DNA from: Lanius collurio
Lineage: Eukaryota > Chordata > Aves > Passeriformes > Laniidae
DNA length: 64,000 bases
Direction of reading: 5' to 3'
NCBI GenBank assembly: GCA_020086605.1
Contig: JACBWW010000041.1
Span: forward strand, 1,435,256 to 1,499,255
The position numbers were made by a program, and so were the translations under genes. The notes under the pieces are model-generated. The model saw only the letters and a list, made by a program, of their open reading frames with translations, had not been told where the DNA came from and did no database searches. How positions within the stretch are numbered: position 1 is the stretch's first letter; each line of letters starts with the position of its first letter. Shown in pieces: positions 47,301-58,343 of the stretch.

Positions 47301-50300
47301 CGAGATCTTCTATCAGTGTCCAGTAAGGAAGATGTGTTTCTGTTTCCCAGTGTACTTTTGCCATGATTGGTGGTGCGTAGTGGAAAGTAGAAGCTGTAAA
47401 TTGAGTTGCTGTGGGAGCACTCATGGGGAGAGGTGTGTGAGTTTTACATGTCTGGGGATCCTACTGGGGCTACAATGATGTGTTAAGCAGGTTTAGTGAA
47501 TATAGGGAAAGTGTTCCCTGTGCTATTTGCATTTTCACCTTGAAAGTCCAGTGCTCTCTTTCTAATGCATCCCCAAACTTCTTTTCTCTTTCAGGACCAA
47601 ATGGCTCGCAAACCATCTGCTATTGTTATGTTCATTACAGGTAACACTTGAGATAAAATATTCAAAATGGAATAGTCAGTGTGGGATCATCCAGCATATT
47701 TAGAAGTATTCCACTTGGCTGGAAGGGTTAATCTTGGCTTACCCTGGGGTGGAGGGGAGGTTCCATACACAGCATTTCACGTGGCATTTTGAAGGTGGCC
47801 GGTAAATAAATCCACTTCCTCCACTCAGAGCTGCTTTATACAAGGTTTGCATTTTGTGGATTAGTGGTGGAAAGGAGGATAATAAATTTGGAGTCCCCTA
47901 GAATTCCAAAAGATCAAAGGACAGCACACAGAGCTTGTGCTCCAAGGAAGAAGTGGTAAGTACACTTAATCTAACGGGAGTGGGAGTACTTGATAACACA
48001 TCAGGGAAGGCAAGGATAATCATTTCTTGGTAGCTCAGCTTCAATCCAGTTTTGAATCACTAATATTGACAAACAGTTGAACTCTGTACTTTTCTATTGA
48101 ACTCTATATTGCAATGCTTGGAAGATTTATGGCTGAGAAATTCTTGTGCAGAGAGCTGTTATGTGCAACTCTCTTCTTTGAGAATTAAATGTGACAGCTT
48201 TGAGTGTGCTTAGCAATCAAGTTGTTCCAAAATAATGGCTGTGGGTGTATGAAAAGCTGTTCTCAGACAATGGCTGCAAGTGTATAAAAATCAGAGAATG
48301 ACATACAGCCTTATTCTTCTGAGGTTGTAGATGAGTGCAGAGTGTGTCTGTGATTTATCCCTCTCTTCAAGGAGAGGAAATTCTGCAGTGTTCCTTAGAA
48401 ACTTTCCCTATGGAATCCAGGTGATGAGACACACCACTGAATATATGATGTGAAATACATAGCTAAGAGATTCTTTGTTGGCTGTGTCATTTCTGGAGGA
48501 TGCACCCTTAACTCTTTGGTTCTTGATTGGTTTCTCCAAATTATCCATGTTGGTAGAATGAACTGGAATATTGACTGACTCATCTCAGTAAGCCTGAGAG
48601 TTTGTTATAAAAATAATCCAAGCTTTAAACTTTTTCCTTGAAGTATTTACTGTGATGTGCTTAGTGGTGAATTTGCCCATTCTTAGGACTGCTGCTTTTC
48701 CTTGGCATGTAGGTACATCTTACTTGGAATGGTTTACATCCTATGTACACGAAGTTGTAACTGGAGGTTATCCTATCATCAGAGACCAGATTTTCAGGTA
48801 TTGTGGCTGGGATTTGTATCATCACTGCCAGGTTTTGATGCTGCTTCTAAGCATGCTCTCCTCTTTCCTGGTAGTGTTGGGCATCAGATACAAAAGCTGG
48901 TGGTGGGGAGAGGAGAAAGCCCATGAAACTGCTGAAAATGTAAACATGTAAACCAGAATGCTTAAAGCAACTTTATTTTTTTAACCAGATGCTTCAGAGC
49001 TTGTAACTCCATTAATGGGACTGCAGTTCTGCATTATAAGTGATCTGAAGTTCAGCAAACAACATAATGTTTATTCTTTGTGCCATGAGTGTGTTTTTGC
49101 TGCAGGATTGTTCAAAGTTACTAAAAAACCAAATGTTTCAGCTAATTGGTCTCTTGAATCTGTAAATAAGCAGGACTTGTTCCGGTGTTTGAATCTTCAT
49201 GCACTTGCAATTTCTTCTAAATACAATCAAGAACCTTAATTCTGTCAGAATGGGACGCTGCAGAACCAAGTTCTTGGATCTATAAATAAATTTGCTGCTA
49301 GAGTTTCTAGATTTTTTTTAAATAGCATAGTGACACAGCCTTATTTAAACAGTGTGTTTATTAATATTAATTATTATTAATAACTACTTTATGTGTTTGT
49401 TTTTCTGTATTGAATGTGCAAAGCTGTTTGCAGAGATAATGCTCTCCTCTCTGCAGGTATGTGCATGATAAAAAATGTGTTGCTACCACAGAAGATATTA
49501 CTGTGTCTGTGTCCACCTCTTTTCTACCTGAACTCAGTTCTGTGCATCCACCACATTATTTCTTCACTTACAGAATCAGGTAAAAATAACTGAATTAATT
49601 CTTAGAATGCTGGATAGACCTATGGAATGTTCACAGTGAATTTATGCACAGCATTCAGAAATGTTCTGAAGTGAACAGGATGTACACAGCATGCTGGACT
49701 TTTTAATGAAATTATCCTAATAATTACCTGAAGTAATGATTCATTACATGAAGTACCAGTCAAGCTGGTAATTGCTAAAATACAAAGCAATTGTGGGGAA
49801 TGGGTGGGGGAAAGACATTACAAGCAGCTCTTGTGATTTAGAAAAGGGTAAAGAACAGACAGTGAAGCATGGAGGTGGATCCTGCGACCGAGGTTACCTT
49901 AGTGGGTGTTTTTTTTTCCCAGTCTTACTTGGTGATCTCAAGGGCACTAAAGCATTTCTTGAAAGGATTGAATTAAGTATGTTCTCTGGCTTCTAGAATT
50001 GAAATGTCCAAAGATGCTCTTCCTGAGAAGACCTGTCAGCTGGACAGTCGATACTGGAGAATAACAAATGCCAAAGGTGATGTGGAAGAAGTCCAAGGTC
50101 CTGGAGTAGTTGGTAAGTGAAAAAATTACCAGAGAGAGTATTTAATGTACTTGTTACTAAAATTCTGTTTGTCAGGTTGTGTAGTTTGTATCAAAATCAG
50201 AGAAAAAGAGATGAAAGCCAAAACAGATGGACACAAGTTGTTTTGCAGGGGGTATCTGGACATCCTGCTACTTAACCCCTCTCCAGTTGTTTTATAATAT

Positions 50301-50634
50301 CAATAATTGCTGAGAATCAATTTATGCATCCACTGGCATACCAATTGATCTGCCTGAGTCTCTTGTGGAGTGCAAGTCCTTTAGCAACTGCTAAATTGTA
50401 GTTCTCCATCAGTCCTTACTGTTGTGATGTCATATTTTACCTACAGGGGAGTTCCCAGTCATCGGCCCAGGGAAAGTCTATGAGTACACCAGCTGTACCA
50501 CGTTTTCCACAACCTCTGGATACATGGAGGGGTACTACACCTTCCACTGCCTCTACTACAAGGACAGGTTCTTCAATGTCACAATCCCTAGGTTTCATAT
50601 GGTGTGCCCAACATTCAAGGTGTCTACAGCATGA
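41112..50634 (+). CDS. FBXO3: FBXO3, F-box only protein 3 (truncated by TGA in exon 10)
   Basis: The ATG exon and nine downstream exons join in phase: 41112-41221, 43119-43208, 43665-43828, 45396-45510, 47118-47322, 47595-47640, 48713-48797, 49457-49579, 49997-50112 and 50447-50634. This gives 413 codons before TGA. FBXO3 is the substrate receptor of an SCF (SKP1-CUL1-F-box) ubiquitin ligase. Residues about 12-58 are the F-box ([18 protein letters not shown], then [16 protein letters not shown]). A SMI1/KNR4-like region follows ([20 protein letters not shown] and [11 protein letters not shown]). Residues about 275-410 form the ApaG domain ([49 protein letters not shown]). Human FBXO3 has 471 aa and ends in a Glu/Asp-rich tail. 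Here an in-frame TGA (50632-50634), where mammals have Arg, precedes the last exon. The ApaG domain is intact. A sequence error, or use of an alternative donor, could restore the tail. Confidence 0.93.
41407..41600 (+). mobile_element. CR1 LINE 3'-end fragment in FBXO3 intron 1
   Basis: Plus-oriented copy beginning ACTGAGAGGGTGGTGAGG, with CAAGGCCAGGTTGGACGGGG and AAGGTCCCTTCCAACCCAAA. It lies 185 bp after the FBXO3 exon 1 donor. Confidence 0.92.
43119..43208 (+). CDS. FBXO3: FBXO3 exon 2 (rest of F-box)
   Basis: Ninety nt after acceptor ATTTATAG encode [20 protein letters not shown] and following residues to LISE. The donor is GTAAGT. The L..LSSHDPLW pattern is the second half of the F-box. 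Confidence 0.93.
43665..43828 (+). CDS. FBXO3: FBXO3 exon 3
   Basis: This 164-nt exon begins after CCCCTTAG and encodes [20 protein letters not shown] through [10 protein letters not shown]. The donor is GTACTG. The segment links the F-box to the SMI1/KNR4-like region and matches the mammalian protein closely. Confidence 0.93.
45396..45510 (+). CDS. FBXO3: FBXO3 exon 4
   Basis: This 115-nt exon between TTTTGCAG and GTAAGG encodes [20 protein letters not shown] through [10 protein letters not shown], the start of the SMI1/KNR4-like region. Confidence 0.95.
47118..47322 (+). CDS. FBXO3: FBXO3 exon 5
   Basis: This 205-nt exon between TTCCAAG and GTAAGG encodes [20 protein letters not shown] through [13 protein letters not shown]. 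It is GC-rich relative to the flanking introns and keeps the frame. Confidence 0.95.
47595..47640 (+). CDS. FBXO3: FBXO3 exon 6 (46 nt)
   Basis: A short exon between TTTCAG and GTAACA encodes [15 protein letters not shown] plus one base. It is required to keep phase between exons 5 and 7. Confidence 0.9.
48713..48797 (+). CDS. FBXO3: FBXO3 exon 7
   Basis: This 85-nt exon after GCATGTAG encodes [20 protein letters not shown] and IIRDQIF. It ends with AG before the donor GTATTG. Confidence 0.92.
49457..49579 (+). CDS. FBXO3: FBXO3 exon 8 (start of ApaG domain)
   Basis: This 123-nt exon between TCTGCAG and GTAAAA encodes [20 protein letters not shown] and the ApaG beginning [20 protein letters not shown]. 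Confidence 0.94.
49997..50112 (+). CDS. FBXO3: FBXO3 exon 9 (ApaG domain)
   Basis: This 116-nt exon between GGCTTCTAG and GTAAGT encodes [20 protein letters not shown] and [18 protein letters not shown], the central ApaG strands. Confidence 0.95.
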
Positions 50635-50637
50635 ACG
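50447..50637 (+). CDS. FBXO3: FBXO3 exon 10 with in-frame TGA
   Basis: This exon completes the ApaG domain ([20 protein letters not shown] through [10 protein letters not shown]). In phase, its last codons read TCT ACA GCA TGA ACG before the donor GTAAGC at 50638. The TGA at 50632-50634 aligns with an Arg codon of mammalian FBXO3; a CGA-to-TGA transition would explain it. A weaker in-frame donor (CAAG|GTGTCT) lies 18 nt upstream, at 50620. Confidence 0.93.
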
Positions 50638-51701
50638 GTAAGCAGAGATGCAGTCAGCTAAAACAAACCCCCAAATTATAAAAATGACAAAAATTACATT
50701 GCTGAAGGGTGTTCATATTGCTAATTCCATACAAAACATAGCCCACGATTCAGGGCTCCTCATTGGTGCCTGCAGACGTGGCATTGCATGAGCTGCTTGG
50801 ATTTCACAGCTCCCTCCTTGGTGGGACCACACTCATTAATTTTAGCCATAATAATGTAGCTGCTCTATTCAGATATGCTCCAGTTAATGACAGTTTTAAG
50901 ACTGTGGAGTCTGTGATGTGCATTAGTTGTTGCTGAAAGTGCCTTTCATGAAGTCACTTAATGACTGCAAATCACCAAGATACTTCACTTGCTGTTAATT
51001 ACAACGTAGTTTTAGTTTGGAGATTTTGTGGGTTAATTATATCATTTCTCCCTTTTCTCTGGCACATTTAGAGAAGAGCTCTTGATTTATTTTTATCCCT
51101 GGTTTTGGTGCAAGCACTGAGGAGCTGTGAGCTGTCCCCAGGAGCAGGCAGCTGCTTGTGCACTGTCAGGTTTATCCCAGGGTTCCAGACACTCATTCCC
51201 AGTGGCTCTAACAGCAGGTGCCAGCAGATGTCGTGCTTCTAACAGAAAACCACATCTTGTAACTCACATTTTTGGGAGCTGTAACTGCCTTCCTCTCTAA
51301 CCTCCTTCCTTTCAGCTGACTGGAAAAATAATTTCCTTTTCTCTGTTGCTCCACCCCTGATTTAAAGGGTAAAAGGGTAGTTTGGTTTTGAGTTATTTTA
51401 GAAAAAGACAATCTAAACCACCAAGAGAATGGGTACAGCTGAGGCACTGAACTGTGGCTTTCCATAATTGTAGGTATGGAATATTGAAACCCAGTGGATC
51501 CTTGGGGAGTGAAAGGTCAAGTAATTCAGCAAAATGGCCTCTACTGCAAATTAAACTTGGTTTTAGGACAAAGATCACAATTTCTGCTTCAGCTAATGGG
51601 TGTGATAATGCAGCCCACATTTTTCTAGGCAATTGCTAGTGCTTTCTTACAATTAACTGGAAGGGAAGATTTTAATTAAACCTGGGTGTATTTTTTTTTA
51701 G

Positions 51702-52073
51702 GCAACAAATCCTAATGAATCTGCAGGGGATGAAGACCAAGATTCCACAGACACTGATGACTCCCGAGATCGACGTAGAGTGTGGGACTTTCCTGCACCC
51801 GCTGGATGCTGCCCATGTCACACTAATGGGATTTTTTCCCAAACAAACTGTTTGCAGAAGCTGAACCCTTTGGGGCTAGTGCATAAGAATATTTCTGACT
51901 ATTGTAAAAGAGCTCTGTTGCACATCAGGGCAACTACCATGAATGTTGGTGTCAGTTCTGATATTCATTGGAGTATAACTTCTGTTTCCCTGGTTTGGAA
52001 GGAGGGGAAGAGGGAGGAAAATGGGGAGGGAGAGGGAGAGGAAGATGTTTGGGCTTTGTTCACTTTTTTCTGA
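51702..52073 (+). other. FBXO3: FBXO3 exon 11: former acidic-tail exon, now probably 3' UTR
   Basis: After a T-rich acceptor (GTATTTTTTTTTAG), the phase-compatible frame encodes NESAGDEDQDSTDTDDSRDR and RRVWDFP. This recalls the acidic stretch and RRRRVFDVP of the mammalian tail. The frame then departs from the mammalian ending and stays open to TGA at 52071-52073, for 123 codons in all. Because exon 10 has a stop codon, the exon is probably untranslated unless the upstream alternative donor or readthrough is used. Confidence 0.6.
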
Positions 52074-52660
52074 AGTGTGAAACAGCTTGGTAGTCCAAGG
52101 TAATCATATCTTACATTTTTGAAGTGTTGCCTATTTATGATCATACTGCAGATATGGTATGGGGATTTGGTTCTATACAAGCATTTAAAATTAGCACTAG
52201 ACAAGATGGCAAAAAAGGCTGTATCCTGTTGTCCTTTCTCATGAGTTTCTGCTTTGGATAACTCCTGCTAAGAATGAAACTTGCAGTTTGGTCTGAATAT
52301 CCCATTTGGGTGAGATTAGGTGCTCTTATACTATTTTTTTTTTTTTATTATTAACATAGCAAAAAATTCTGGCCATCAAAATGCATAAATTAGGAGTGAA
52401 ATTGGCCTTATTTTTAGACAATCCATTTGTCAGCTTGATTTTATGCTAAGTGACTCTGATTGGAGAATGCCTCTGAGAATGTAGTGTCCATGCATAATCT
52501 GCCACTTGTTAACTTAAGGAATTTCTCAGTTACTACAGAGTATGGATTTGTAAATATGTTTTGAGGTTTTTTTCCTTACATGATGTTTGCTGTTGTCATA
52601 GGTGACAAATTTATGCTATGTATCACGTTTTGCTGAGCCCTCGATGGAATTTTGTAAGTG

Positions 52661-52784
52661 AATAAAAAATTAAATTTAAAAAAAAAGAAGAGGCTGGCAG
52701 AACAGCAGATGACTAAAAAATTATATTTAAAGAAGTATCTGTTTGCTTTATCATTTTTATTTTGTTTCTGTTGTCATTAATAAA
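52661..52784 (+). terminator. FBXO3 polyadenylation signals
   Basis: AATAAA occurs at 52661-52666 and at 52779-52784, after about 0.95 kb of AT-rich non-coding sequence following exon 11. Either could end the FBXO3 transcript. Confidence 0.6.
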
Positions 52785-55255
52785 CAACTGCCTTTTTTGT
52801 TCTCAAGTGCTACATGGGACTGTTTTTGCCAAGACTTGAGCAATAATTTTTTGAACAGCATTGGTGTAGTCAGGTCTTCTTTTTGACAGCCAGAATTTGT
52901 AGGTTTTATGAGGTAGACCAGCATATTGTGGTTCCAGCTCAAATTTTCCATCGCAGGTTTCTCTTTTTTTTTTTTCCTTTTTTTTTGGCAAGCTCAGGTA
53001 TTGGATTCTTCATGTGCTCAGCTTTCCCCTGGTGCATTTTCCACAGTGGCACAAGGTAAAAAAACAAACACTGAGTCTGATCCCTACAGCAGTTGTTAAG
53101 TGAAACATCTCCAGAAACAAAACCAGCTTGTGTTGTCCCTCCCAGGAGTCAGAACAGCCCTGAGCATTGCTGGAGTGCTTCCAAAACACTGCCATTTTGA
53201 GGATTATCACAGTATTACCTGTGAGGGACAAGAAATTTCCACAAAAGTTCTGTCAAGGATCAGTAAAAGAAGGATTTAGTGGAACCAGACCTTGCTGCAG
53301 GGCTGTGTGTTTTCAAGGACAGGTTGCCCTCCTGGTTGGAGGCCATCCTTGGGAGGATTCCTCCCAGGATCTCTGTGTTCTGGTGCAGTGGAATCAGCTC
53401 CAGGGCATGGGACTCAACACAAACACTGCCAACTCTTGGCAATTTCACTTATTTTTCCCCACTGTTTTAGGGAGTGGTTCTCCCTTGGATTATTACAGAT
53501 GAGCTGGAATTCTTGCTTTCTGTGGGAGATCAAGATCAAGGACAGTGCTGTGCTTTCAGCCACTGAGTGCTGCAGTGCTGGGGTTTGAGGCCCCAGCTCT
53601 GGGCACTGCTGGTGGCAGAGGGGGCTGGAGTGAGGAGGGAATTGAGCGAGTGCTGCTCCTGCTCTGAGCATGAATGTGTTTGTAGCAGGGTAAAGGGTAT
53701 TTCTTTGCTTCAGGCAGCTATTTTAGCACAGGGTGTGTTGCCTGGAACTGCCAGAAGCGCTGCAGCTCCTCATGATGAGCATTTGAAGTGGGGCTGAAGC
53801 CAGTGGCTCTCCTCACCCCTCCCAAACAGAAGGTTATTCCAGAAGTGTGAATCACAGAATCCTGGGCTCAATGTGAAATCAAACCCAAAGGAGTTGGTGA
53901 TGTTTGGCAGCACTGCTGGCCTCTGGGAATGTTCACTGAGCAGCAGCAGAGAATTGAGTGGAGGTCCCACTGCTGCAGACAGCACCTGCTGCTCTGGCTG
54001 GGCACAGGGGTGGGGCAGGTGCCACTCCAGTGCATGCAGCTGCCAAACACTTTCTGGGGGCACTGGAGTCGTGGCAATGTCCTTGCCTTGGGCCACCGTC
54101 CTGCAGGCTCAGCCTGAAGCTCTGCCACCTTCTCCTGACTCAGACCTGACTCTGATGCTGGGTTAGGACTTCACCTGGCCAGGTAAAACCCGCCCTGCTG
54201 AACACCTGTGGACTCAGCTTGTGGTGAAACCCTGGCACATCCAACACAAAATGTAACTGGTCCGGTTCTTTTTCTGTCCCTATGCTGACAGTCTCTTTAT
54301 AATTGCTCTGGAGGATTCTTTCAACATTTTTGTGGGATTTTGCTGGCTGAATCGTTTCATGGAGGGGACCTTTGGCCACGATTTCTTTGCCGTGACTCCA
54401 TCGCAGAGAGAAAAACAAGTGGTGTGCCAGCTAGTCAAATAAAAACCCAACTGAGAGTTGCTGTGCAAGTTATTCCAGTATTCTGGTGCTGGTTTTATTT
54501 TTTCCTGTCACTGTTTAATTTGTCAAAATTTATGCAAAGAATTTAAGGTGGAAAATTCAAGTCAAGTTTGAAATACTATTTATGTGGGATGATACAGATA
54601 ATTGTGTACTCTGTTGGAGGGACTGTTGCCAGATTTTGGGAAAGGAAAACAGGTAAATGTTCATCTGTGCCTGACGTTCCTTGTTCCCAGTCCCTCATCT
54701 AAGTGAATTTTACAGTTTTTTTTCTATCATATTAATTGAGGGATTCTTATTTAATAAGCTGCATCCAATAATCCACAAGAATCTTACATCCTTTTGTTTC
54801 TACTTTTGGCTTAAACAGAAGTAAAATTTAGACAGAAGAGACAGAAGATCATATGCTGAGCTGATAATCAACACACCAAGAGAATCTGATATAAGTTCTG
54901 AGTGGTTTAGGGCTTGCTTTATGTCTAGTAAGTAAATTGGCAGTTTTGGTGTGGTAACAAAATTAAATGTAAGAGTCCTTTTTAACTACAGCTGGTAGTT
55001 TTACAGGTATTTTATATTGTCCTCAAGTCAGCACTGAAGTTTTTTTTTTTTCTATATAGCATGGATCTAAGTATTAGTAAAATACTTTTGGAGTCCTCAT
55101 TTCTATTGGTGTTCAATGTTTTCCTGGGTTGTGAATGTTTAAATCTACATTCAGGTACCTCTGGAGGAAACTGCCACTTGGCATTCCTGGTTGTTCCTTT
55201 GTGTGTTTTATAACTCTTCACTGTTTTCCATAATCTATTACTTCATACCATGAGG
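52785..55255. other. FBXO3-CD59 intergenic region
   Basis: No supported gene. Moderately GC-rich sequence at about 53300-54200 gives overlapping open frames on both strands, none with recognisable domains. A T-run at about 52960-52987 follows the FBXO3 end. Confidence 0.55.
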
Positions 55256-55602
55256 TATTTCTCTCTGGGGAGACCTTAGAGCCCCTTCCAGTACCCAAAG
55301 GACCTCCAAGAAAACTGGAGAAGGACCTTGGACAAGGGCCTGGCATGACAGGACAAAGGGGAATAGATTTAAAATGTCAGAGGGTAGGTTTAGACGGAGT
55401 AATAGGAAGAAATTATTTATTAAAGCAGAGTGAGGCCCTGGCACGGGTTTCCCAGAGAAGCTGTGACTGCCCCATCCCTGAAGTGTTCAAGGCCAGGTTG
55501 GATGGAGCTTGGAGCAACCTGGGCTAGTGGAAGGTCCCTGTCCATGGTGAGAACTCTCGTTCTTGAACTTCCCTTCCAACCGCCGCCATCCCAGGATTTA
55601 AC
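55256..55602 (+). mobile_element. CR1 LINE 3' fragment bordering the CD59 CpG island
   Basis: Plus-oriented copy of about 350 bp reaching upstream into the GGGGAGACCTTAGAGCCCCT segment. It ends TTCCCTTCCAACC next to the CpG-rich block, so it marks the upstream edge of the CD59 promoter region. Confidence 0.92.
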
Positions 55603-56480
55603 CACAGTGGGATGGCCACAGGCATGGCCACACGAGGCGTGCGGGACGGTGCCCCCCCGCGTTCCCTGAAAGCCTCCCCGGCCCGTGGGAGCAGGGAGCG
55701 CGCAGCGAGCTCCCGCAGCCCGGCCGCACGGAGCGCTTCTCCCGCCTTCGGCTCCCGTCAGCGGCTCCCGGCCGCCGCCCCGCCCCGGAGGCGGCACCGC
55801 CGGCAGACGAAGCACCGCCAAAGGTAGCCCCGCATCCCTGCTCCCCGCACACGCCGGGATTTGCCCGGGGAAGGTGAGTGGGACAAGCCCGGAGCAGCGG
55901 CGGGAGCCCGGCGAAGCCGAGCGGTGGCCGCGGGGGAAGCGCGCAGGTCCCCGCCGCGGGGAAAAGAAGGAGGCAGAAAGCGGGGAGAAAGGCGGCTTTT
56001 CCCGGGAGCTGCGAGGAGCCGCGGGGAGCGTTTGGGTGGCATTACGTGCCTGGCCCGGGACCGGTGTGCTCTGGCCGTGGCCGTGCCCTGAGTCACGGCG
56101 GCCGCACCGCAGTGCGCTGTGCTGAGCTGCGCGGGCCGGGCGCGGGGCCGAGGGACGGAGCGGCCGCACACGGCGCTGCAGCGGGGCCGGGAGGTACCGG
56201 AGCGGGGCCGGGAGGTACCGGAGCGGGGCCGGGAGGCACCGAGCGGGGCCGGGAGATACCGGAGCGGGGCCCGGAGGTACCGGAGCGGGGCCGGAGGTAC
56301 CGGAGCGGGGGCAGGAGGTACCGGAGCGGGGCCGGGAGGCACCGGAGCGGGGCCGGGAGGTACCGGCACCTGCCCCGCCGTGCCCGGGCTCGGGAGACGG
56401 TGACCTGCTCCCCGCGGGGAGGCGGCTCGCCGTCCCCTTCCCCCTGTCCTTTCCCCCCGTGCTGTCATTTACGGTGACAG
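55600..56480 (+). promoter_or_regulatory. CD59 CpG-island promoter and probable non-coding first exon
   Basis: A strongly CpG-rich block of about 0.9 kb lies 2.7 kb upstream of the CD59 start-codon exon. The perfect donor GAAG|GTGAGT (exon end 55873) would end a non-coding first exon on the + strand, as in mammalian CD59, whose first exon is untranslated. Long open frames here on both strands are expected from base composition and are not called. A minisatellite occupies 56180-56366. Confidence 0.6.
56180..56366 (+). repeat. 21-bp GC-rich minisatellite in the CD59 CpG island
   Basis: About nine tandem copies of a roughly 21-bp unit (GGCCGGGAGGTACCGGAGCGG) with small indels that change spacing. 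It lies about 300 bp inside the presumed first intron of CD59 and is rich in G-runs. Confidence 0.93.
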
Positions 56481-58270
56481 CGGGAGCAGGTGCTGTCCCC
56501 CTGCCTTCTCCCAGGTGGGACTGCAGAGAAATTCTGTTTCACTGCCAGGCACTGAGCCTTCCGTGCTGTTGCGGTTGCTGTTGCTTGTCATTGAGACGGG
56601 TCGGATGTTTGATTTAAAAGACTAATTTAGAAAATACAGCTTAGGAGATGTTTTCTGCTTTCATTTCTTTTAAGCTGCATTGTGAGTTGCTGTTTATATA
56701 TGTATTTCCTGTTTGTCAAAGGCCAGAATTTCCTGATGTTTCACACAGAAATAATTACTCACTTTCATGAAAATAGATGCACTGAATTACTATTGTTTGG
56801 CTGGCTCTGATGATTTTTTATTCACATGCCTGACATTTATGCTGGTCATGACTTGGTGTTTCTAAAAGGCAAAGCAGTTTTTGTCTTCTGACACATGGGT
56901 GACTGAGGACTCCTGGAGGATGGAGAGATTCCCAGGGTGGTTCTCTTTGCTGTCCAGAAGGGCTCTTGCTGTAACCACCAGACTTAACAGCAGTCCTGCA
57001 GATCCACGTCACTGTGGGACGAGCCTCTGGCCTTGAAAAGCTTTTTGCAAAGTTGTTTACCACAGATGATCAGCTCATCTTGCACATTATGGTTTTGTTT
57101 TTTATAGTTTCCCTCTGCTCAACAGTAAGTCATACAGAAAGTAGAAAAAAAAGAAAGTGGGTTGTTTTTTTTCATCATTGGATGGAGTTTCTTTATATTC
57201 CTTTGGATACATTTGGGTTTTTTGTCGGATGAGGTTTGGGGTTTTTTGTCAGTAGAAAAATTAACTAGACTTAAGGTTGAGAAGCATTTTTATACTTTTT
57301 TTTTTTTGCTGTGAACCCATCTTTTCAAGTCCTCAGTCAGTGTCCTAGGAGGAAAAAGCTCCATCCTAACATGGTTAAGACATGTCATGCTAAAATCTTA
57401 CAGCTGCAGGCAGAATTAAGAGCAGTGACTATTTCACTTCTCTTTTATCAGATGAAAAACTTGTTATCTGAATATCTTTAATATTTTGGAATTTTCAGTG
57501 CCACTTGAGCTTTAAAGACAAACACAAATCATGCCCTCCTGGCACAAGTATGGTCCATCTCTCCCCACTGTGCCTACTTGATTCCGCCTCAGAATATCCC
57601 ACTCTGCAATAGCAGAGATTTTTTAGTGGGAGCTGTGATTGTAGTTCAGTGTGCAGAAATCTGTCTGAGAACTCCTGCTTTGGAGCTGCCTGTGTTAAAA
57701 AAAATTCCTGACCTTCCCATCTCTCTGCTGCCTACGGATTGCAGCAGCCATGGAGACCTGAGCCACTGCTGCAGGCACTTGGTGAGTTATTGCCTCTGTC
57801 AGTCCCTCAGTGAGAGGGAGAAGTTTGGGGAGAGGAGAGGCAAAAGCTCCTGTAGAGCAGCCAAACCTCTTGCAAGCCCATGAGAGAGGAGAAAGGAGAG
57901 CAGTCTGGCTCCAGGGTTACTGGGGAATTGCTGAAAGAGAAAAAGCATTTGAGACTTTTCTTTTTGCTAGGTGCATTTGTGGCTGTGAGAAATTGGGAGG
58001 CCTGTTGAATAGTGTAATCAGAGAGGAGAGAGGAGACCCATCTGAGCCTGTCAGGGCTCAAATATCAGTTCTGAGAATAAAAATCCTGTTCTCAGAATAA
58101 AAATCCTCCCTTGGAAGGTGCAGTTACTTTTCCCTCTTGTGTTTCCCTGTTTTTCCTGGCCAGTGCTTTCAGTTTTATGCTGAAACAAGTCTTGAAACCT
58201 TGTTTCATCACTGGGTGTTTTGCTTTTAAATAGAATAAACTTGTAATCTCTCTTTATGCCCTCAAATTAG
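56481..58270 (+). other. CD59 5' intron
   Basis: Sequence between the presumed non-coding first exon and the start-codon exon. Nothing specific was recognised; an additional non-coding exon cannot be excluded. Confidence 0.5.
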
Positions 58271-58279
58271 GGAAGAAGC

Positions 58280-58343
58280 ATGACCAAAATGAACTGTATC
58301 CTGCTGACTGCCTGCATTGTTCTGATTGCTTTTTGTGGCTCTG
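58280..58343 (+). CDS. CD59: CD59 coding exon 1 (signal peptide)
   Basis: The exon begins at 58271 after acceptor AAATTAG; the ATG is at 58280. It encodes 21 codons plus one base of signal peptide, then donor GTGAGT. Confidence 0.92.

Noticed and set aside
53279..54166. Overlapping open frames on both strands between FBXO3 and CD59
   Set aside because: No domain, signal peptide, consistent start context or splice structure. Composition alone is enough to explain them.
55420..56477. Long open frames on both strands in the CD59 CpG island, some with PVPPGPAPVPP-like repeats
   Set aside because: They come from the GC-rich, stop-poor CpG island and the 21-bp minisatellite. There is no domain, no consistent splice structure, and a well-placed donor for a non-coding first exon.
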